A stretch of DNA of 64,000 nt from Hippopus hippopus (GCA_946811185.2 OX328109.1:1922001-1986000), one strand, 5' to 3'; numbered from the stretch's first letter, positions 10,513 through 21,852 are shown. The notes: a model not told the origin generated them from the sequence alone. A program made the numbers and translations.

Positions 10513-10570
10513 GATAGAGAGAGAGAGACAGAGGGACAGAGAGAGAGAGGGGGGAGAGAGGGAGAGACAG

Positions 10571-10605
<35 letters not shown>

Positions 10606-10612
10606 AAGACAC

Positions 10613-10654
<42 letters not shown>
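10513..10654 (+). repeat. (GA)n microsatellite
   Basis: Purine-rich AGAGAG with ACAGAG and AAAGAAAG variants. Confidence 0.95.
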
Positions 10655-10656
<2 letters not shown>

Positions 10657-11001
10657 AAGTCGATTTATCTTTTTTCCACAACTTCTCAAAATTAAAAAAA
10701 AAAAGAGTCACTTCCTCCCGCAAAGAAGAAATTTCGAGTTTCTCATTTCATAAAACGAAGGAAAATAGTTATATAAAGATGCACCTGGTAACAGTCTGTA
10801 AACAATCTATTTTATTGGTGTAAAACATAAGTTTCATCGAAGCTTGGTACTCGCTGGAAAGATATTATCGAGACGCAAAACAGAACGAAATTATTTATTA
10901 TTTTCTCTTATTCCACAGAAACCAAATCAAAAGTACCTGTATGAATTCAACATCGGAACAAAATGCAGGTCCTGCCTAGTGTATGTAAGCAATGTCGTTT
11001 T

Positions 11002-11213
11002 TCACTCTTAGACTGCTAAGCGCGACTTTACAGACCTTTTGCGGACAGTGTCGATCAAGATCAGACTGCACAGAACGAGCAGTCTGATCTTTGATCTACA
11101 CTGTCCGATAAGGAGATATTTTTCTCCCAAAACTATCTTTGAAATAGCAATATTTGGGGTTTTACTATCGGCTTGAAAGTTTTATGTTAGTTATTTAGCA
11201 GGAAAAAGATTAC
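11002..11213 (+). mobile_element. Element E
   Basis: CTTAGACTGCTAAGCGCGAC, a hairpin GATCAAGATCAGACTGCA/GCAGTCTGATCTTTGATC, and a 3' TTTAGCAGG end. It sits at nearly the same point of the surrounding tandem unit as the E copy at 12395. Confidence 0.85.
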
Positions 11214-11349
11214 AAGATGTGAAACATGAATGTTATTGACTCCCGGCATTTGCTAAACGTGATGCTATTGAACAAGATCTTGGAACTTCGAAAAAAAAAA
11301 AAAGACGTTTTTTTTTTTTGGCTATTACTGTTTTGCTTTGTTCTGCAGA

Positions 11350-11597
11350 TGAGCCATGCTCTGGCAAAAGGGGGCTTAATGTATCTCCATGATGCATGAT
11401 ACCAAGCAAGTCATCATATGACTATATGAATCCATCAAATCCATTTTGGATTCATCCAACAGACTGAATCACTAGGTAAACTGGTCCTTGGACATGCAGA
11501 AAACTGACTAATAGCAAAATGTTTCGGACTGCGCAGGCTGACCTGAGTCGATACTTTTTGCAGATGCATTGAGCCCCCTTTTCACAGAGCGTGGCAC
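11350..11597 (-). mobile_element. Element A with empty sites in neighbouring units
   Basis: GAGCCATGCTCTGGC to CAGAGCGTGGCA. Left flank TTCTGCAGAT and right flank CAGATATAAATGAGAG, compared with uninterrupted CTGCAGATATAATCTG at about 11921 and 12222. At least CAGAT is duplicated. The left hairpin arm is partly deleted. Confidence 0.85.
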
Positions 11598-11605
11598 AGA
11601 TATAA

Positions 11606-11627
11606 ATGAGAGAGAGAGAGAGAGAGA

Positions 11628-11676
<49 letters not shown>

Positions 11677-11931
11677 CCTTATTTCAAATTTCCGAAGGTG
11701 TCCAGTGACTTTTCCACCTTTTTTAGAGGGAAGCAACATTTTATTGGCTTCATTTTTGCAAATAAGTAACTATGAGTTTTTCACAAGTTTAAAAGATGCG
11801 AAACATGAATGTTATTGACTCCCGGCATTTGCGAAACGTGATACTATTGAACAAGATACATATTGGAACTTCGAAAAAAAAAAACATTTTTTTAAAATAT
11901 AATTGTATGGCTTTGTTCTGCAGATATAATC

Positions 11932-11979
<48 letters not shown>

Positions 11980-12238
11980 ACTTATTTCAAATTTCCGAAG
12001 GTGTCCAGTGACTTTTCCACCTTTTTTAAAGGGAAGCAACATTTTATTGGCTTCATTTTTGCAAATAAGTAACTATGAGTTTTTCACAAGTTTAAAAGAT
12101 GCGAAACATGAATGTTATTGACTCCCGGCATTTGCGAAACGTGATACTATTGAACAAGATACATATTGGAACTTCGAAAAAAAAAACATTTTTTTAAAAT
12201 ATAATTGTATGGCTTTGTTCTGCAGATATAATCTGTGA

Positions 12239-12275
<37 letters not shown>

Positions 12276-12390
12276 ACTTATTTCAAATTTCCGAAGGTGT
12301 CCAGTGACTTTTCAACCTTTTCTTTAAAGGGAAGCAACATTTTATTGGCTTCATTTTTGCAAATAAGTAATTAGGAGTTTTTCCACAAGT
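11606..12390 (+). repeat. Tandem units of about 300-330 bp
   Basis: (GA)n at 11606, 11936 and 12236 are each followed by a near-identical GTATTTA(C/A)CTTATTTCAAAT to CTGCAGATATAATCTG segment. The high identity suggests recent duplication. Confidence 0.95.
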
Positions 12391-12394
12391 TTAA

Positions 12395-12598
12395 CCCTTA
12401 GTCTGCTAAGCGCGACTCACGCACCTTTTGCGGACACTGTAGATCAAGATCAGACTGCACAGAACGTGCAGTCTGATCTTTGATCTACACTGTCCGATAA
12501 GGACATATTTTCCCCCAAAAAATAACTTTGAAACAGCAAAATTCCGGTTTTTACAGTCGGCTTAAAAGTTTCATTTCACTTACTTAGCAGGAAAAAAG
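12395..12598 (+). mobile_element. Element E with TTAA on both sides
   Basis: TTAA (12391-12394), CCCTTAGTCTGCTAAGCG...TTAGCAGGAAAAAAG, TTAA (12599-12602). The hairpin AGACTGCACAGAACGTGCAGTCT is perfect. Confidence 0.9.
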
Positions 12599-12757
12599 TT
12601 AAAGGGAAACAACATTTCATTGACTTCATTTTTGCAAGTAATTAGGAGTTTTTCATAAGTTTAAGTGGGGAAAAAAATTGATTTCATTGACTTCTCTTGC
12701 AAAGAAGCAATTGTGATTTTTTTTCAAAAACACCAAAGGTAAGATGGTTATAATATG

Positions 12758-13016
12758 GCCTGCAACACGCGAAAAGGGGCATCCGGACATTTGCGTAAAG
12801 TATCGTCTCGGATCAGCCTGCGCAGTTCGCGCAGGCTAATCCAAAACGACACTTTCCGTTTTTATGTAATTTTCTGTTTTACGCAAGTCTACTGAAGAAC
12901 AAAATTTTATGTAGTCGTAAAGTGCCTTCTCGGATTAGCCTGCGCGGAATGCGCAGGCTGATCCGAGACGATTACTTTACGCACATATCCGAATGCCCCT
13001 TTTCGCGTGATGCAAG
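12758..13016. mobile_element. Element B
   Basis: GGCCTGCAACACGCG to GATGCAAGCC with both internal GC hairpins. The flanks TATAATAT and AAATTATAT show insertion into AT-rich DNA. Confidence 0.9.
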
Positions 13017-13303
13017 CCAAATTATATGAATACACATGATAACAGTTTGTAATCAACCTATTTTATAGTTGTGAAACACAAATTTTATTGAAGCTTGGTA
13101 CTTGCTGAGCAAGATATTATCGAAAGAGGTGTAAGACAGAAAAAAATAGTTTGTTTTCTTCCTATTTCCACAGAAACCAAAGCAAAACTATTTCTACGAA
13201 TTCAACGAAACAACAACATGCACCTGTCAGCTGTTACTATCAGAGCTCCAGACAGAGGGAGTGATTTTGATTTCAAAATTGAAAGTATTAATTAATCTCC
13301 ACT

Positions 13304-13379
13304 AAACCCTATTTTGTGGGTACTCATTAGAATTGTCTCATTGAGACGAGTCTAATGAGTACCCACAACATAGGGTTTT
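13304..13379. repeat. Palindrome, 30-bp arms
   Basis: AAACCCTATTTTGTGGGTAC...GTACCC..CATAGGGTTTTG around the centre TCTCATTGAGACGAG. Confidence 0.9.
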
Positions 13380-14332
13380 GAAGAGAAATAATGGATTCAG
13401 AATACCATTACTCCCTCTTATCTGGAACTCTATACTATACAACGTCTTTTATAGATGTGAAACGAGTATAATTGATTCACAGTGATGCTATCGAACAGAG
13501 TACATCGAGGGACATGAAAAGAGGAATTTTTTTGTTAAATTGTCCTTTTTTTGCCTCCCTTTGCAGATAAAACGCGCGCGCGCGCGAGAGACAGAGATTT
13601 GATTTACCTTAATCAAAGCTCCTTAATGGAGTATATCATAAATGCTTTTGCGCATCCATACTGCGCATGTTTTTTTTTTTTTGTCACGAATAGTAAATCT
13701 ATACAAGGCTTTCGTATATATATTTTTCATGCACAATAGAATGAATTTTCATTAAAATGGTGCATGTTTGTACATGTTATTCTTTTTGTTTTTTCTGTTT
13801 AATTGACTATTAAAGAAAGACATAAAATCTAACATAAGTTGGATTTTCGACCTGTATATACCTTTTTCAAACGCGAATTTTTCAGACACGAGCAGGGTGA
13901 ACCATATTTTTGTTTACTGTAATCTTCTAGAGTTATGATGAGCTGTGCATGTGCAAAGTTTAAAATAAATCTGTCCGTTTGAAAAAAAAAAAATATATAT
14001 ATATTCCATTAAGTATCCAGTGACTTTTCCTTATTTTCATAAATAAAAAAAAAATAATTTTTATTGACCTCCTGTTGCAAAGAAGCAATAGTGAATTTCT
14101 TATTACATATAACCAAAGCAAAGATAGTTATATCAAAGATGCACCGCTAATAGTTTGTAATCAACCTATTTCATAGTTGTGAAACGCAAGTTTTATTGAA
14201 GCCCAATACTTTCTAATCAAGATGTTATCCAACGAGATTTAAGACAGAACGAAGGAATGTTTTCGTTATTCCACAAGTACTTGTGTATCAATTCAACGTG
14301 ACAACAAAACACAGGTCCTGCCAACTAGTATA

Positions 14333-14539
14333 AAGGTCCACGGTCCCTAACTCATCAGTAAACATCGACGTTTCGTAAAGGCTATTCGGCCAATCTCGGC
14401 AGCTTCCGTCTCTTAATATGAGCGTAGACTCAATAACTCATCGGTAAATATCGTGTAACATCGACGTTTTCGTAAAGGCTATTCGGCCAATCTCGGCAGC
14501 TTCCGTCTTTTAATATGAGAGCTAGGGGCCGTAGACCTT
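14333..14539. mobile_element. Element G, TIR element with duplicated core
   Basis: Ends AAGGTCCACGG and CCGTAGACCTT are imperfect inverted repeats. Inside, a block with AGGCTATTCGGCCAATCTCGG occurs twice. A partial inverted copy is at 59022-59150. Confidence 0.7.
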
Positions 14540-14712
14540 GAACAATGTCTTTTTTTTAGAAATAGATGTGAAACATGTGTGTAATTGACTTCCAGTATTA
14601 GCTAAACGTTTTGCTATGGAACAAGATACATGTTAGGGCATGAAAAAAAAAAAGGTATTTAATTTTTTTTTTCTTTCTTTTTTCTTTATTATCATTTCTT
14701 CAATATCTTATT

Positions 14713-14743
<31 letters not shown>

Positions 14744-14744
14744 G

Positions 14745-14776
<32 letters not shown>
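14713..14776 (+). repeat. (GA)n microsatellite
   Basis: GAGAGA tract with AAAGAGAGGGAGACAG interruptions. Confidence 0.95.
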
Positions 14777-14780
<4 letters not shown>

Positions 14781-14935
14781 CATACATGTCCTAAAATTCT
14801 AAAATTTCCTATCACATTTAAAGTTTTCAAAAAATTAAGAAACAGAGACATTCTGTGGACGTACAGTATAACTTAAACAAATTATATAGGAGTAAAATAT
14901 CATAATTACATAACCATAAAATCTCTTTTATTCTA

Positions 14936-15105
14936 ACAACCAACAGAATCGTGAGGTAGACTTGTCCATTGACTTGTAGAAAAATGATGAATGACAAAAA
15001 GTATTGATACATGTCAGCCTGCGCGAACTGCGCAGGCTGACATGTGTCCATACTTTTTGCAGCTGCATTAAACCCAATTTTCAAAGAACATGGCATAGAA
15101 TATAG
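14936..15105 (-). mobile_element. Element A, left end missing
   Basis: AAAATCTCTTTTATTCTAAC to CAAAGAACATGGCA. The hairpin CATGTCAGCCTGCGCG/CGCAGGCTGACATG differs from the common CAGGT...ACCTG form on both arms. Confidence 0.8.
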
Positions 15106-15357
15106 TGGCACCGCTGCTGCGACATTACAATTTTAGAAGATTGAATAATGTCGTTTTTGCACTAAATACTAGTTGCATTAATTACGCGCTTGTTACCTGA
15201 TAAAAACAACTCGGTTTTATAAATATGAAACATGAGTTTTACCGAAGCTTGGTACACAATGATTGAAATAGTAACGAACAAGATGCATGGCAGAACAAGA
15301 AAAAAAATTTTTTTTTCACATTTTTTTTTTTTTTTTTTTTAAATCTGCAGATATAAT

Positions 15358-15359
15358 CT

Positions 15360-15390
<31 letters not shown>

Positions 15391-15392
15391 CG

Positions 15393-15442
<50 letters not shown>
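15358..15442 (+). repeat. (GA)n microsatellite
   Basis: About 85 bp of GAGAGA with one CGAGCGAG interruption. It follows CTGCAGATATAATCTG as in the other units. Confidence 0.95.
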
Positions 15443-15448
<6 letters not shown>

Positions 15449-15939
15449 CCTTTATAAAAACTTCCTAAAATATCCAAGTACTTTTCAACATTTTTACCAA
15501 GTTATCAACCTCAATCATTCCATCAACTTTCTCTATTATTTCAGACAGGCAAATATCAACCAAAATAAAACCAGCTTTATCAATGTAACGACAAAATAAA
15601 CCTGCTAACTAATTGTAGGCAAGGTCTAACTTAAATGAAACACAAGTTTTATTGAAGCCCCGATGTTCGTTGACTACTATCGAATAAGATTCGTAAGACT
15701 GAACAAGAACTAGGCTCTTAAGAACACCTGAGTCGCAGCAAAGAACATAGGAATATCGGAAAAAAATACTTCACGAGCGTATCGCTTCTTGTAATACATT
15801 CCCGGTGATATTTACCTATATTCTATTGAAACAGGTTCTTAAAGGCCCAATAGATGCATTTAAAACCAGCAATATTTACTTTTAGTCGCCAGTTGGCCTT
15901 TAACCGACGAGGTAGCAAACATAATTTCTTAACGAGGAT

Positions 15940-16150
15940 ATTTAAAGCCCTAATAGCGGCCAAAAAGTAAAACCATGCGGATGTTAAAATGCATTTAGAT
16001 TTGAATAATACCATCTAAGAGTATGGAAATTATTGTGAAGATGACAATCTGTTATACGGTCGGTCCAAGTGTCAGTTGCTAGCAGGAAAAAGTAATTTTG
16101 AAACTAGGTCAATAGTTGCCAGGTCGCTCCATCTTTTGTTTACTTTTTGC
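15940..16150 (-). mobile_element. Element K fragment
   Basis: CTAATAGCGGCCAAAAAGTAAA, ATGGAAATTATTGTGAAGAT and CGGTCGGTCCAAGTGT match the element at 42569-42947 in parts. A second fragment lies at about 9855-10010. Confidence 0.6.
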
Positions 16151-16189
16151 CTAGTTTTTACATTGATTTTATTGATTCATATTTAGATT

Positions 16190-16254
16190 ATGATGAATTG
16201 CTTGGTATAATGCATCATGGAGATGCATGAAACCCCCTTTTGCCACAACATGGC
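16190..16254 (+). mobile_element. Element A right-end fragment
   Basis: GATGAATTGCTTGGTATAAT, GATGCATGAAACCCCC and CCACAACATGGCCC. Confidence 0.75.
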
Positions 16255-16480
16255 CCACAAACAGTAAACTACAGATGTACGTTGGCTGTTACTGTTTACT
16301 CAAGCATTCTATTTTAATGAAATTTGTAGAAAGTATCCATGATATAGCTAATAATATGTCGCCATTTTTTTTTTAAATTTAACTACTGATTAACAATCGA
16401 GTTATGCAAAAAGCCGCCGTACTTTCGAGACGACCCTTGTATATCGGTAGTAACACAGCATAAGGTTTAGGGAAACATCT

Positions 16481-16642
16481 AGGTCCGTATTCACCAACCA
16501 TTCTTAATTGGAAGTAATTCGACTTCTGATTGGCTAAACCAAATGGTTTAGCCAATCAGAAGTTGTGTTGTTTTCAAATTTAGAAAACTTTTGGAGAATA
16601 CGACTAAGAGCGTTCTTGAGAATGGTTGGTGAATATAGATCC
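16481..16642. mobile_element. Element D, CCAAT palindrome MITE
   Basis: Ends AGGTCCGTATTCACCAACCA and TGGTTGGTGAATATAGATCC are inverted. The centre is a palindrome CTTCTGATTGGCTAAACCA/TGGTTTAGCCAATCAGAAG. Confidence 0.85.
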
Positions 16643-17820
16643 TGATTTGATTGTACTCAACGTTCACATTATCTCCCGCTAGATGGCATTCTACAAATAC
16701 ACATCTATCTAATTTGGGCATTCTGGGTACAGAACCGGACTACTTTTCAAAACAACAACCGTTACTTTGAACTTCAAAATGAAATAACGTTTACTCAATA
16801 AAACGCTACATAGTGCGATTCATTCAGCTATGATCAGCTAACATGTAACCTATGCACCGGCCATTTATTAAAACAGCCCCTACAGGCTTGGGTAATAGCT
16901 TTGATATAAGCCCTACTTTTCCGTAGTATATGGGATCGGTGTTGCGTCATAGCAGACAGGTCGAATCTTCGAAGAATATGACATGCGCAGACAACGTCAA
17001 CCCCCCCCCCCCCCGCGCAACTATTTTACTTTTGTTAGCCACAGTGCCCTTACTCATACATCCTGCCTTGCCTTCCTGTACTGATGGCAGAGAGAAATGT
17101 CCAGCCACGGGGTGCCTCCATCTTGACAAGCCATTGACATTTGGACTTTTTTAAACCGACTGGATATAATCATCTCAGTAAAAAGTAGGGATCGGGAAAA
17201 ATACCAAAAAGGATATCCGAATATACGTTTTTGATGTTCGGTTATACATGTATTCGGATAGTCATTTTAGTGTTCGCATAATTTATGTTCGGAAAGGAAA
17301 TTCGTTTTGAATGTACGAATATATTCAAGTATTCGTTTCAAGACCATTTTTTTCCTCGCCCGAAATTTGAATATCTAAAAACTGTCACACTTTAACCAAA
17401 GCTTGAAGTATAAATTTCATATAAAATGAACGCATAAGAAAAAATTTATTGCCGTTCTTTCCGTGATTAATAGATCTATCAAATTTAGATTTCACGACAT
17501 TCAAAAATGCACATTATAGCAATCGTTATACGAGGTCTTTCTTTCTTTCTTCCTTTCTTTGTCTAATCTTTATTCTCTTAGTAGTATATTTGTACTGTCG
17601 CTTGTTTCTGATGATGAGCTACATTTAATATTAAAGTCTTAATCCTTAATCACCTTTCATTAATTTAGTTGCCTTTGCGGCCATTGTAGATGAAGATCAG
17701 AATGGACTTATTAGGGCCTTATTTCTGAATGAAAATGCTTGTTGGGCTAATTTAGCGCTCTAAAGATTATTACATGTTTATAAGAGCTATCGCTGTCGAA
17801 GGAGACACTCCCACCTGACC
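16643..17820. other. No gene or repeat copy recognised; simple-sequence tracts only
   Basis: It includes a C run at 17001-17014, a stretch of cryptic TATTCG/CGAATA words at 17205-17340, and a CTTT/CTTC tract near 17536-17560. A 74-codon open frame at 16930 spans the C run and has no recognisable domain. Confidence 0.5.
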
Positions 17821-17826
17821 AACGAT

Positions 17827-17893
17827 ATGGGGGGGGGGGTAGTGGGTGGGGATGGAGGGGGGGTAGTAGGTGGGGATGGGGGGGGGGGGGGGA
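17827..17893 (+). repeat. G-rich tract, quadruplex candidate
   Basis: Runs of 10, 7 and 14 or so G are separated by TAGT, TGGGGAT and GA spacers. It has far more than the four G-runs needed for an intramolecular quadruplex. Confidence 0.85.
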
Positions 17894-17905
17894 AAGATCG
17901 GTAAA

Positions 17906-18125
17906 CTTTTTATCACACAATCCCGAATTTTACCGACCCTGAAGAATAAAATATTTTGAAAACATTGTGGGAAAATGAGAAATGCTGGTAACTAGCATTT
18001 TCTCCATTTCTTACAATGTTTCCTGCCCTTTCAGGTACAAATTCCGTAATTTTAGCCACTTTTAGTCTGTCGTCTGCAAATGCTGTCAATTTGGACCAGA
18101 CCAAAGTTTTGTCATTTGGTAAAGA
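17906..18125 (+). mobile_element. Element C
   Basis: CTTTTTATCACACAATCCCG to GGTAAAGAG, followed by TTAG. The core is ATGCTGGTAACTAGCAT, with one arm mismatch. Confidence 0.85.
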
Positions 18126-18919
18126 GTTAGAGAATCTAACCCGGATTATCCCGGTTACAAAACGAACACATGTACCTCTGAGCCACCACTCGTCACAACT
18201 CGGCCGATTCCGTGTCCACAATCCAATCTCATCCGTATCGAAGGGGTTTCTATTTTGAAATAATGTCAGTCACATGATCCTAAACGCTAAAAATCGATTA
18301 GGAATCGATTAGCAAAAACAGCCACGGTTTTAAGCAACCTATCGCTGAAAAATGCCCACGTAATTGATAGACCGAAGTAGAAAATAGATGTACAATCTGT
18401 TTGTCAGCGAAAATGTATTTGTAGAAAAATTCCGACGGAAAACTGTGACTATAGTGTTTGCTTTATAAGTGGAGTGTTACGATTTTAAGAACGGTGAAGC
18501 GGTGTTCTTCCGGCGAAGAAATGTACCGTGTAGGTGCATATCAACCTACGTGATACAGCCGAGGGATTTGATCAACGGACAACCCAAGGTTTGCCGAATT
18601 CTGAGCCACAAAGCATAGTGCTTGCGTTATATAAATCTTAAATAACACTATCTTATCTCTTCATGTCTCAAAACTGAAAATGTCATTGGATTGAAATACT
18701 CCTCCCAAATATAAACAGGACCGACATCGTCTGCAAACTGATGAAACAGTAGGTCTATAGTTCATCTATCATTGTCAAAGGAGGAAACTCTTGTGTGACC
18801 AACACTGCCCTCCACCCGCCCCCCCTGGGGGATGGTTAAATCATCTAGCCTGGATTATACTGGTAGCAAAGCGTACGCATGTACCCATGAGCCATAAAGA
18901 ACAGTGCATTATGTGAATC
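18126..18919. other. No recognisable feature
   Basis: Unique-looking sequence with a short C run near 18810-18828. Nothing that recurs in the window and no convincing open frame. Confidence 0.5.
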
Positions 18920-18923
18920 TTAA

Positions 18924-19131
18924 CGTTATCCTCCTAAATAACTAAAATGAAATTTTAAATTCGAAAGTGAAAACCCAAATATTGCTGTTTCAAAGGTATG
19001 TTATGTTTTGGGGAATAATATCTCCTCATCGGACAGTGTAGATCCAAGATCAGACTGCACGTTCTGTGCAGTCTGATCTTGATCTACACTGTCCGCAAGA
19101 GGTCAGTGAGTCGCGCTTAGCAGCCTATGGG
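18924..19131 (-). mobile_element. Element E with TTAA on both sides
   Basis: TTAA at 18920-18923 and 19132-19135. The right end reads GCGCTTAGCAGCCTATGGG. The hairpin AGACTGCACGTTCTGTGCAGTCT is perfect. Confidence 0.9.
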
Positions 19132-19212
19132 TTAATTAACACTATCGTTTTGCTTCATCCCTCGAACTCCAAAATGTCATCGCACTACAATATTTCCTCT
19201 CTATCCCCACTG

Positions 19213-19440
19213 ACCTTTTACTACAAAATCCAGAGTTTTAACGGCTCTCATGGAAGAAGGATTTTAAAAAAATTGTGGGAGAAAAGGAGAAAATGCTGGT
19301 AACCAGCATTTTCTCCTTTTCCCCACGATGTTTTCCAGACTTCCAAAGAGCAATTTCATGTACTGAGTCAGATTTATTCTGCTGTCTTCATATACTTTCA
19401 AACTGAACCATTCTAAAATTTTGTTGTTGGGTAAAGAGTT
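19213..19440 (+). mobile_element. Element C
   Basis: CCTTTTACTACAAAATCC to GGGTAAAGAG, core ATGCTGGTAACCAGCAT, followed by TTTA. Confidence 0.85.
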
Positions 19441-19631
19441 TATACAAGGATCGACAATTTAGAACTGATAAACAAAGTACCTCCCGCGGACTACTTTTCT
19501 TTTTTATTTTTCGTCTTCCAATACACTGCTTTTGAAACTTTTGTTGTAAGTGGAGAAATTGCTGGCGTAACAAGGAATTTCTGTTCCAAGTTTTTTTTTT
19601 ATTTGTATTTTTTTTTCAAATTCTTTTTTAA

Positions 19632-20166
19632 TCTTTTAGCAAACAGTCCCCTGTTAGACTGACCCTATGCTGGAGTTTTCGAAAAAAAAAAAGTGTATGG
19701 CGGTAGGGGTGGGGGAGAAAAACTGCTGGTCAGCATTTTCTTCCGCTCCCACAATCTTTCCTATCCTTTCAATTACAAATCACATCATTTTAGCTAAAAG
19801 TTAATTTGTCGTCTGCAAAATCTTTCAATTTTGGATGATAATAATAATAATAGTAATGACAATATTAAACAACTCTTTCAATTTAATAACAAGCAATTTC
19901 GTTGAAATGATATCCCCCGCCGAGAAAGACCTTTTCAAAAATTTACGCGACCGCGTAACTCAAAATCGCTCCCAGTCGGCCATTTTGCATCGAATCAAAA
20001 AAAGAAAAAAAGGATATCGGCGGAATAGGCTATTGTACACATGTATAGAGTTTCACGAAATTCCGTCCAATGGTATTGAAGATATTGTTCCTGACGGACA
20101 CACGGACGGACGGACAACGCTAAAACTATATCCCTCCGCCTTCGGCGGGAGATAATGATGATGATG

Positions 20167-20202
<36 letters not shown>

Positions 20203-20240
20203 CTCTTTCAATTTGGAAGAGTATGAAATTTTGTCATCTG
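19632..20240 (+). mobile_element. Element C interrupted by a retroposed repeat
   Basis: The left part runs to 19835 (CTGGTCAGCATTTTC, then TCTTTCAATTTTGGA) and the right part resumes at 20204 (TCTTTCAATTTGGAAG, GTCATCTGGCAAAA). The 368-bp insert carries a (AAT)n tail. Confidence 0.8.
19836..20203 (+). mobile_element. Retroposed repeat with trinucleotide tail
   Basis: It holds ATATCCCCCGCCGAGAAAG, an ACGGACGGACGG stretch, a terminal hairpin TCCCTCCGCC/GGCGGGAG and a (GAT)(AAT)n tail. It is flanked by a 14-15 bp direct repeat, 19821-19835 and 20204-20217. No coding capacity. Confidence 0.75.
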
Positions 20241-20257
20241 GCAAAAATATTAAACCC

Positions 20258-20468
20258 TTTCCCAAAACGCCGAATTTCAGACTTTTCAGAATACAAAGCT
20301 TTTGCAGACGAAAAATTCAACAATGGATCAAATTAACAGAAGTTTTCCGACAGCGTAGAAAACATTGTGGGAAAAGGAGAAAATGCTAGTTACTAGCATT
20401 TTCTCCTTTTCCCACAATGTTTTCAAAAAGTTGTAAAAACTCGGGATCGTTTGAAAAAAAAAAAAAGG
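20258..20468 (-). mobile_element. Element C with co-varying hairpin
   Basis: CCTTTCCCAAAACGCC to TCGTTTGAAAA. The core reads ATGCTAGTTACTAGCAT: relative to the usual GCTGG..CCAGC, both arms have changed and pairing is retained. Confidence 0.85.
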
Positions 20469-20594
20469 GATGGGGGATTTAATCATGCTGAAAACCCATA
20501 TTATGTAAGGATGTTGTTGAAGTCTTCTGCTGCAAGTTTTCTTCACGAAGTCAGAGGCTTTCTCTACCAGACGATCCTGTCCTTATTCTACGCC

Positions 20595-21062
20595 CACTAC
20601 TACTACCACTCCTACTACTACTACCATAATTTGTTAATCATAGAAATTACTATTATTATTATCATCATTATTATTAATGTCATCATCATCATGATCATGA
20701 TCATCATCATTATTAGTAGTAGTAGTATTATCATTATTACTGAAATCACCGCCGAAAAAGAAGGAAATGCTGGTAAACAGCGGATCTTTTTCCTATTAGT
20801 ATTATTATTTATCATGGTGATGATGATGATGATGATGGTGGATGTGGTGATGATGATTATTATTATCATCATTATTTTTAAAAGTGAAAATACCGTCGGA
20901 AAAGAAGGGCATGCTGGTAAACAACGGATAATTTTTCCATCTCCCATTACTATTATTATTTGTTTATCATGGTGAAGATAATGATGATGATGATGATGAT
21001 GATGAATGTTATTATTATTATTATCAATATTTTTATTATTTGTGAAAACACCGTCGGAAAAT
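20595..21062. repeat. (ACT), (ATT) and (ATC) microsatellites interleaved with three C-core fragments
   Basis: Trinucleotide arrays alternate with ATGCTGGTAAACAGCGG-type blocks at about 20768, 20912 and 21071, spacing about 144 and 159 bp. The 174-codon frame here is repeat-encoded poly-Ile/Met. Confidence 0.9.
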
Positions 21063-21169
21063 AAGGAAGTGCTGGTAAACAGCTAATATTTTCCCCATTT
21101 TCCACAATGTATTCCACTGTTTTAAAAACAAAAAAGTTCCATCATTTCAGCTCCATATATTGTATCGTA

Positions 21170-21852
21170 TGGTGGCGTATTTCTGTCGCGAGATACGAGA
21201 TAGCTATTGCAATAATTTAACAGAACTATCGTAATAAAACAAAATTTGCTGGAAATATTATCTAGATAATAAAAATGTTCACGATAAAAATATCCCGATA
21301 ATTCCAACTGTTATCATGATTTTGTTTTTGCTTTCGTGCCCACAACTGACATTCACGATATCTATGATTAGATACGGTTTCGAAACATCTTCGTCTACAA
21401 CCTTATGAATTCTCCCTTTCCCTGACTGGTTTCAAAGTTGTTAGTAGGAGGCATTTTGAGTCGTCTTTGTGTTTAACAGACTTCTCTTCATTTCGAGTCT
21501 TGTCAAAATTTACCAGTTCAGCTTCAGTTGTAAATTATTCGAATTTTTACTTACTGCAATCTTGTGAAGTCAAAAACTACATAGCTCATCCAAATGGTGA
21601 ATTTTATATTTATAAATATCGAGAAATGGATGAAACTATCACGATAATTTTATCTCGAATGTCAACTTCGTGCACGATTGAGAAATTTTGCGTTAAAATT
21701 TTCTAGATAACAAAGTTTATCGTGATATTTTTTGCTGGAAACTTTTCACTATCTCGATAATATTTCCAGGAAACTTTGACTTATCGCGATAGTTTTCTAA
21801 AATTATCATGATAGTTATCTCGTATCTCGTGGCAGAAATATGCCACCGAAGT
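21170..21852. mobile_element. 680-bp inverted-repeat element inserted in a C remnant
   Basis: The ends ATGGTGGCGTATTTCTGTCG and CAGAAATATGCCACCGAAG pair over about 40 bp, including GAGATACGAGATA/TATCTCGTATCTC. The interior is AT-rich with further (T)ATC(TC)GATA words. A C right half lies directly left (21070-21165). Confidence 0.75.

Larger units (their letters stand above)
9380..16150. repeat. Higher-order tandem region punctuated by (GA)n
   Basis: Related segments recur between (GA)n tracts: TTCCGAAGGTGTCCAGTGAC, GAAACATGAATGTTATTGAC, ATTGAAGCTTGGTAC, CTGCAGATATAATCTG. The cleanest units (11600-12390) are about 300-330 bp. Others at 9370, 10200, 10390, 10770, 13030, 13440, 14110, 14550 and 15210 are diverged. 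No coding frame is shared between units. Confidence 0.75.

Noticed and set aside
16930..17154. 74-codon frame with a hydrophobic stretch that looks like a signal peptide or membrane segment
   Set aside because: It runs through a C homopolymer whose length is uncertain, has no homologous domain I recognise and no splice or promoter support.
20451..20975. 174-codon open frame, the longest in the window
   Set aside because: It is mostly poly-Ile/Met/Ser from (ATT)n and (ATC)n microsatellite and has no domain.
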